Below are positions 6,761 to 10,749 of a stretch of DNA of 10,749 bases, piece by piece (the first letter of the stretch is position 1; each line of letters opens with the position of its first letter). The notes under the pieces were generated by a model, which saw nothing but the letters and a program-made list of their open reading frames with translations, was not told the DNA's origin and did no database searches. The DNA lies in assembly GCA_017558165.1 (NCBI GenBank), contig JAFYWE010000102.1:1-10749 (forward strand). Reading direction: 5' to 3'. The DNA is from Bacteroidaceae bacterium (GTDB lineage Bacteria > Bacteroidota > Bacteroidia > Bacteroidales > Bacteroidaceae). A program made the position numbers and the translations under genes.

Positions 6761-9094
6761 ATGCAGAAGAATTTAGTTATTGTTGAGTCACCGGCAAAAG
6801 CAAAGACAATCGAGAAATTCCTTGGAAAGGATTACAAGGTAATGTCAAGTTACGGACACATCTGTGACCTCAAGAAAAAGGAGTTCAGCATAAATACCAG
6901 CACCTTTGAGCCAGAATATGAGATTCCGGCCGAGAAGGAGAAGCTCGTGAGCAGCCTCAAGAGTGAGGTGAAGAAGGCCGACACCGTATGGTTGGCATCC
7001 GATGAGGACCGCGAAGGAGAGGCCATCAGTTGGCACCTTTATACAGTCCTCGGACTCAAGCCCGAGAACACTAAGCGCATCGTGTTCCACGAGATTACCA
7101 AGAACGCGATCCTGAATGCTATCGAGAACCCGCGCGAGATTGACACCAACCTTGTATATGCACAGCAGGCACGCCGCGTGCTTGACCGCATCGTAGGTTT
7201 CAAGCTCTCACCGGTATTGTGGCGCAAGGTAAAGCCAGCCCTTTCGGCAGGCCGTGTACAGAGCGTCACCGTACGTCTCATCGTTGAGCGCGAGCGCGAG
7301 ATAAACAAGTTCACTACCGAGAGCGGCTACCGTGTCACAGCACAGTTCATGCTTCCATCGGAGGACGGCGAGAAAACCACATTGAACACAGAGCTCTCAA
7401 AGCGCTTCAAGACAAGGGAAGAGGCCGAGAAGTTCCTCGAGTCGTGCAAGGACGCACAGTTCGTCATTGACGACGTCACCACCAAGCCATTGAAGAAGAG
7501 CCCCGCGGCACCGTTCACTACATCTACACTGCAGCAGGAGGCCGCACGCAAGCTCGGCTTCACCGTATCGCAGACCATGATGGTAGCACAGAGACTCTAC
7601 GAATCGGGATACATCACATACATGCGTACCGATTCGGTCAACCTCTCGTCACTCTGCATCGGCTCATGCAAGAGCGTCGTTGCCGACATCTATGGCGAGC
7701 AGTACCACAAGAGCCGTAACTACTCGACCAGTTCAAAGGGCGCACAGGAGGCACACGAGGCCATCCGCCCTACATATATGGCAAATACCACCATCGAGGG
7801 TACAATCCCCGAGAAGAGACTCTATGAGCTCATCTGGAAGCGCACCATCGCATCACAGATGGCCGACGCCCAGGTGGAGAAGACAACCGTGAGCATCGCC
7901 ATAAGCGGACACAGCGAGTCATTCATCGCAACCGGCGAGGTAACCGTATTCGACGGATTCCTCCAGGTATACCGCGAGAGCAGCGATGATGAGGTTGTTG
8001 GCGATACACCGGCAATACCTGCAGTACACAAGGGCGACCAGCTCGAGGCAAAGGAGATTGTGGCAACAGAGCGCTTTACACAGCACCCTCCACGCTACAC
8101 CGAGGCAAGCCTCGTACGCAAGCTCGAGGAGCTCGGTATCGGCCGTCCGTCTACATACGCACCTACAATCAGCACAATACAGCAGAGAAGCTACGTCGAG
8201 AAGGGCAACAAGCCAGGCACACCACGCAAGTACGATATCATCACCCTCAAGAACGGCAAGATAACAGCCAAGGAGGGCAAGGAGACTGTGGGTGCCGAGA
8301 AAGCGAAGCTCATGCCTACCGACATAGGTATTGTAGTGAACGACTTCCTGTTGGAGTTCTTCCCCGAGATCATGGACTACAACTTCACAGCCAACGTGGA
8401 GAAGGAGTTCGATGAGATTGCCGACGGCAAGAGACACTGGGCCGACCACATCTCGGATTTCTACAAGGAGTTCGAGCCAAAGATCGAGGGCATAATCCAG
8501 ACAAAGAACGAGCACAAGGTAGGTGAGCGTGTACTTGGCAACGACCCAAAGAGCGGCAAGCCGGTATCGGTAAAGATCGGCCGTTTCGGCCCTATCGTAC
8601 AGGTGGGCTCAGCAAGCGACGAGGAGAAACCACGCTTCGCGCAGATGAAACCAGGCCAGACACTCGAGACAATCACCCTTGAGGAGGCACTGGAGCTGTT
8701 CAGCCTGCCACGCACATTGGGTGAGTATGAGGGCAACACAGTTACCATAGGTGCAGGCCGTTTCGGTCCATATATCAAGCACGGCAGCGCATACGTTACA
8801 CTGCCCAAGAGCCACGACCCAATGACAATCACCCTTGAGGAGGCCACTGCCCTCATTGAGGAGAAGCAGAAGAGCGAGGCACAGCGCGTGATACAGAAGT
8901 TCGACGAGGAGCCCGAACTGCAGGTACTCAACGGACGCTTCGGCCCCTACATCGCATACAAGGGAAGCAACTACAAGCTCCCCAAGACCGTGACACCGGC
9001 CGAGCTTACACTCGCCGAGTGCCTTGACATCGTGAGCAAGCAGCAGGAGAGCGGCAAGGCACCTGCCAAGAGAAAGTACACAAAGAAGAAGTAA
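6761..9094 (+). CDS. topA: DNA topoisomerase I (type IA)
   Basis: Relaxes negatively supercoiled DNA behind transcription and replication by transient single-strand cleavage. It has 777 residues and is complete. The Toprim domain starts at the N-terminus (LVIVESPAKAKTI, catalytic Glu9), and its acidic triad is Asp81, Asp83 and Glu85 in ASDEDREGEAISWH. The active-site tyrosine is Tyr287 in GYITYMRTDS. Other type IA motifs are ARRVLDRIVGF (137-147), SAGRVQS (162-168), EAHEAIRPT (330-338) and GIGRPSTYAPTI (459-470). The C-terminus has no four-cysteine zinc ribbon. It carries three repeats centred on GRFGP at 607, 666 and 725, spaced exactly 59 residues, then a basic tail (KRKYTKKK) probably used for DNA contact. 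This layout fits non-proteobacterial topoisomerase I. The start is supported by the immediately conserved MQKNLVIVESPAKAK. It leads a probable operon with aroK 6 bp downstream. Confidence 0.98.
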   Translation: MQKNLVIVESPAKAKTIEKFLGKDYKVMSSYGHICDLKKKEFSINTSTFEPEYEIPAEKEKLVSSLKSEVKKADTVWLASDEDREGEAISWHLYTVLGLKPENTKRIVFHEITKNAILNAIENPREIDTNLVYAQQARRVLDRIVGFKLSPVLWRKVKPALSAGRVQSVTVRLIVEREREINKFTTESGYRVTAQFMLPSEDGEKTTLNTELSKRFKTREEAEKFLESCKDAQFVIDDVTTKPLKKSPAAPFTTSTLQQEAARKLGFTVSQTMMVAQRLYESGYITYMRTDSVNLSSLCIGSCKSVVADIYGEQYHKSRNYSTSSKGAQEAHEAIRPTYMANTTIEGTIPEKRLYELIWKRTIASQMADAQVEKTTVSIAISGHSESFIATGEVTVFDGFLQVYRESSDDEVVGDTPAIPAVHKGDQLEAKEIVATERFTQHPPRYTEASLVRKLEELGIGRPSTYAPTISTIQQRSYVEKGNKPGTPRKYDIITLKNGKITAKEGKETVGAEKAKLMPTDIGIVVNDFLLEFFPEIMDYNFTANVEKEFDEIADGKRHWADHISDFYKEFEPKIEGIIQTKNEHKVGERVLGNDPKSGKPVSVKIGRFGPIVQVGSASDEEKPRFAQMKPGQTLETITLEEALELFSLPRTLGEYEGNTVTIGAGRFGPYIKHGSAYVTLPKSHDPMTITLEEATALIEEKQKSEAQRVIQKFDEEPELQVLNGRFGPYIAYKGSNYKLPKTVTPAELTLAECLDIVSKQQESGKAPAKRKYTKKK

Positions 9095-9100
9095 GAAGGG

Positions 9101-9628
9101 ATGACACGCATATTCCTCATAGGATACATGGGAGCCGGCAAGACCACGCTGGGACGTGCCCTTGCCGCGGAACTCGGGGTAGAGTTCATAGACCTTGACT
9201 GCTACATCGAGGAGCGTTTCCGCAAGACCATATCCCAGATATTTGCCGAGAAGGGCGAGGAGGAGTTCCGCAACATCGAACGCCGCATGCTCCACGAGGT
9301 GGGCGAGTTCGAGAACGTGATTATATCCACAGGCGGAGGTACCCCATGCTTCTTCGACAACGTGGAATACATGAACGCCCAGGGCACAACAGTATTCCTT
9401 GACGTGCCCGTAGAGCGTCTTTTCATAAGACTGAGCATCGCAAGGAGCAAGCGTCCCCTCATAAAGGACAAGAACGACGAGGAGTTGCGCGCATTCATTG
9501 CCGAACAGCTCGGCAAGCGACTGCCCCACTACAGCAAGGCGCAACACACCTTCAAGGCCGACAAGCTGGAGGACGCTCCGCAAGTAAAAGCCTCGGTTGA
9601 GGCATTCCGACGCGAGTTCGGAGTATAA
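9101..9628 (+). CDS. aroK: Shikimate kinase
   Basis: Phosphorylates the 3-hydroxyl of shikimate with ATP, the fifth step of chorismate and aromatic amino acid synthesis, in the cytosol. At 175 residues it is the normal family length. The Walker A loop is GYMGAGKTT (8-16, Lys14). DLD (31-33) supplies the Mg/shikimate aspartate Asp33, Arg57 in EEFRNIE binds shikimate, STGGG (76-80) is the conserved glycine loop, and Arg118 in RPLI lies in the lid. The P-loop eight residues from Met1 supports the start at 9101. The start codon is six bases after the topA stop, and GAAGGG between them may serve as a weak ribosome site, so expression is very likely coupled to topA. There is no functional link to supercoiling; the pairing looks like conserved gene order. 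Confidence 0.97.
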   Translation: MTRIFLIGYMGAGKTTLGRALAAELGVEFIDLDCYIEERFRKTISQIFAEKGEEEFRNIERRMLHEVGEFENVIISTGGGTPCFFDNVEYMNAQGTTVFLDVPVERLFIRLSIARSKRPLIKDKNDEELRAFIAEQLGKRLPHYSKAQHTFKADKLEDAPQVKASVEAFRREFGV

Positions 9629-9692
9629 GTAAGAGAAGTGAAGACACAATATAAGAACCATTGATAACCCGACATCAAACACCACTTGTAAA

Positions 9693-10749
9693 ATGAAAAA
9701 ATGGCGCATTGAGGACTCGGAGGATCTCTACAACATCAACGGTTGGGGAGCATCCTATTTCAGCATCAACGAAAAAGGAAATGTTGCTGTAACACCAAAG
9801 AAGGACAGCGTAAAGGTTGACCTTAAGGAGTTAATGGATGAATTGCAGCTGCGCGACGTGGCCGCACCGGTGCTTATACGTTTCCCGGACATTCTTGACA
9901 ACCGCATCGAGAAGATTGCGGGCTGTTTCAAGATTGCAGCCGAGGAGTACAACTACAAGGGCGAGAACTTCATCGTCTACCCCATCAAGGTAAACCAGAT
10001 GCGCCCTGTTGTCGAGGAGATCACAAGCCACGGAAAACGCTACAACATCGGACTTGAGGCCGGCTCCAAGCCGGAGCTTCATGCCGTCATCGCAATGAAC
10101 ACCGACAGCGACTCACTCATCATCTGCAACGGTTACAAGGATGACAGCTACATTGAGCTAGCCCTTTTGGCGCAGAAGATGGGCCGCCAGATTTTCCTTG
10201 TGGTGGAGAAGCTCAACGAGCTCAAGCGCATTGCAAAGATAGGCAAGCGTCTTGGCGTACGCCCCAACATAGGTATCCGCATCAAGCTGGCATCAGAGGG
10301 TAGCGGCAAGTGGGAAGAGAGCGGCGGCGACGCAAGCAAGTTCGGTCTCACATCGAGCGAGTTGCTTGAGGCACTCGAGATTCTCGAGAAATATGACATA
10401 AAGGACTGCCTGCGCCTGATACACTTCCACATCGGAAGCCAGGTGACACGCATCCGCCACATAAAGACCGCCTTGCGCGAGGCATCACAGTTCTACGTGC
10501 AGCTGCGCAAGCTCGGCTACAACATCGAGTTCACCGACATTGGCGGTGGCCTTGGCGTGGACTATGACGGTACACGCTCTTCAAGCAGCGAGAGTAGTGT
10601 CAACTACTCTATCCAGGAGTACGTGAACGACGCCATCTACACCATGGTGGATGCTGCCGACAAGAACGGTATCCCCCACCCCAACATCATCACAGAGAGC
10701 GGACGCTCGGTATCGGCACACCACGCGGTACTCATCTTTGAGGTGCTCG
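9693..10749 (+). CDS. speA: Biosynthetic arginine decarboxylase, partial (3' end outside window)
   Basis: PLP-dependent enzyme that converts arginine to agmatine, the first step of the agmatine route to putrescine and spermidine; cytosolic. The frame from the ATG at 9693 stays open for 352 codons to the window end. The family is about 630 residues, so a little over half is present. The N-terminus WRIEDSEDLYNINGWG is typical of SpeA. FIVYPIKVNQ (93-102) carries the PLP-linking Lys99. EAGSKPEL, KFGLT, HFHIGSQ, the glycine loop DIGGGLGVDYDGT and the ESGRS cofactor motif near the end follow in the order of the alanine-racemase-like barrel domain. The ATG was chosen because it sits just before the conserved start and is in frame; the 64-bp gap after aroK has no obvious Shine-Dalgarno. 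No promoter or terminator is visible in that gap, so it probably belongs to the topA-aroK transcript. Confidence 0.96.
   Translation, partial: MKKWRIEDSEDLYNINGWGASYFSINEKGNVAVTPKKDSVKVDLKELMDELQLRDVAAPVLIRFPDILDNRIEKIAGCFKIAAEEYNYKGENFIVYPIKVNQMRPVVEEITSHGKRYNIGLEAGSKPELHAVIAMNTDSDSLIICNGYKDDSYIELALLAQKMGRQIFLVVEKLNELKRIAKIGKRLGVRPNIGIRIKLASEGSGKWEESGGDASKFGLTSSELLEALEILEKYDIKDCLRLIHFHIGSQVTRIRHIKTALREASQFYVQLRKLGYNIEFTDIGGGLGVDYDGTRSSSSESSVNYSIQEYVNDAIYTMVDAADKNGIPHPNIITESGRSVSAHHAVLIFEVL

Noticed and set aside
8609..9709. A 366-codon minus-strand open frame opposite topA, aroK and the speA start
   Set aside because: It overlaps three confidently identified genes. Its translation is Leu/Val/Cys-rich without recognisable motifs, and no promoter element precedes it.
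9693..10749. speA or gpmI as broken genes
   Set aside because: Both are open to the window edge with all expected motifs in order, so they are cut by the window and not by mutation.

Overview
The window looks like chromosomal DNA from a member of the Bacteroidales (Bacteroides/Prevotella-type Bacteroidota). Three things point there. Each of the three main transcription units is preceded by a match to the Bacteroidota -7 promoter element TAnnTTTGY (TATCTTTGC on the minus strand, TACATTTGC and TACTTTTGC on the plus strand). Start codons mostly lack strong Shine-Dalgarno sequences. The proteins have Bacteroidota character: a plug-less TonB-receptor-like barrel, signal peptides cut at Ala-Gln, and a topoisomerase I with no zinc fingers. 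I cannot fix the genus from the sequence. I see no mobile element, CRISPR array, rRNA or tRNA.

Layout. Positions 1-994 (minus) hold the first 331 codons of gpmI, the cofactor-independent phosphoglycerate mutase of glycolysis; its 3' end lies outside the window. A 263-bp AT-rich divergent region (995-1257) carries the gpmI promoter and the promoter of a plus-strand unit. That unit is a zinc-ribbon Nudix hydrolase (1258-1791), a 997-residue exported TPR protein (1810-4803) and a 552-residue plug-less outer-membrane barrel (4824-6482). Gaps between these genes are only 18 and 20 bp, and the unit ends at a strong 15-bp hairpin terminator (6505-6546).

The 6483-6760 gap also holds a perfect 20-bp AT-only palindrome (6603-6622), a second, weaker hairpin with a nine-T run, and a promoter. 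This promoter drives topA (6761-9094, DNA topoisomerase I), aroK (9101-9628, shikimate kinase) and speA (9693 onward, biosynthetic arginine decarboxylase, cut by the window end after 352 codons). topA and aroK are 6 bp apart. speA follows after 64 bp in which I see neither promoter nor terminator.

Most of the window is housekeeping: glycolysis, DNA supercoiling, the shikimate pathway and polyamine synthesis. The least characterised part is the TPR/barrel pair, which looks like a two-component envelope module of unknown function. The palindrome ahead of topA is the most unusual non-coding element.
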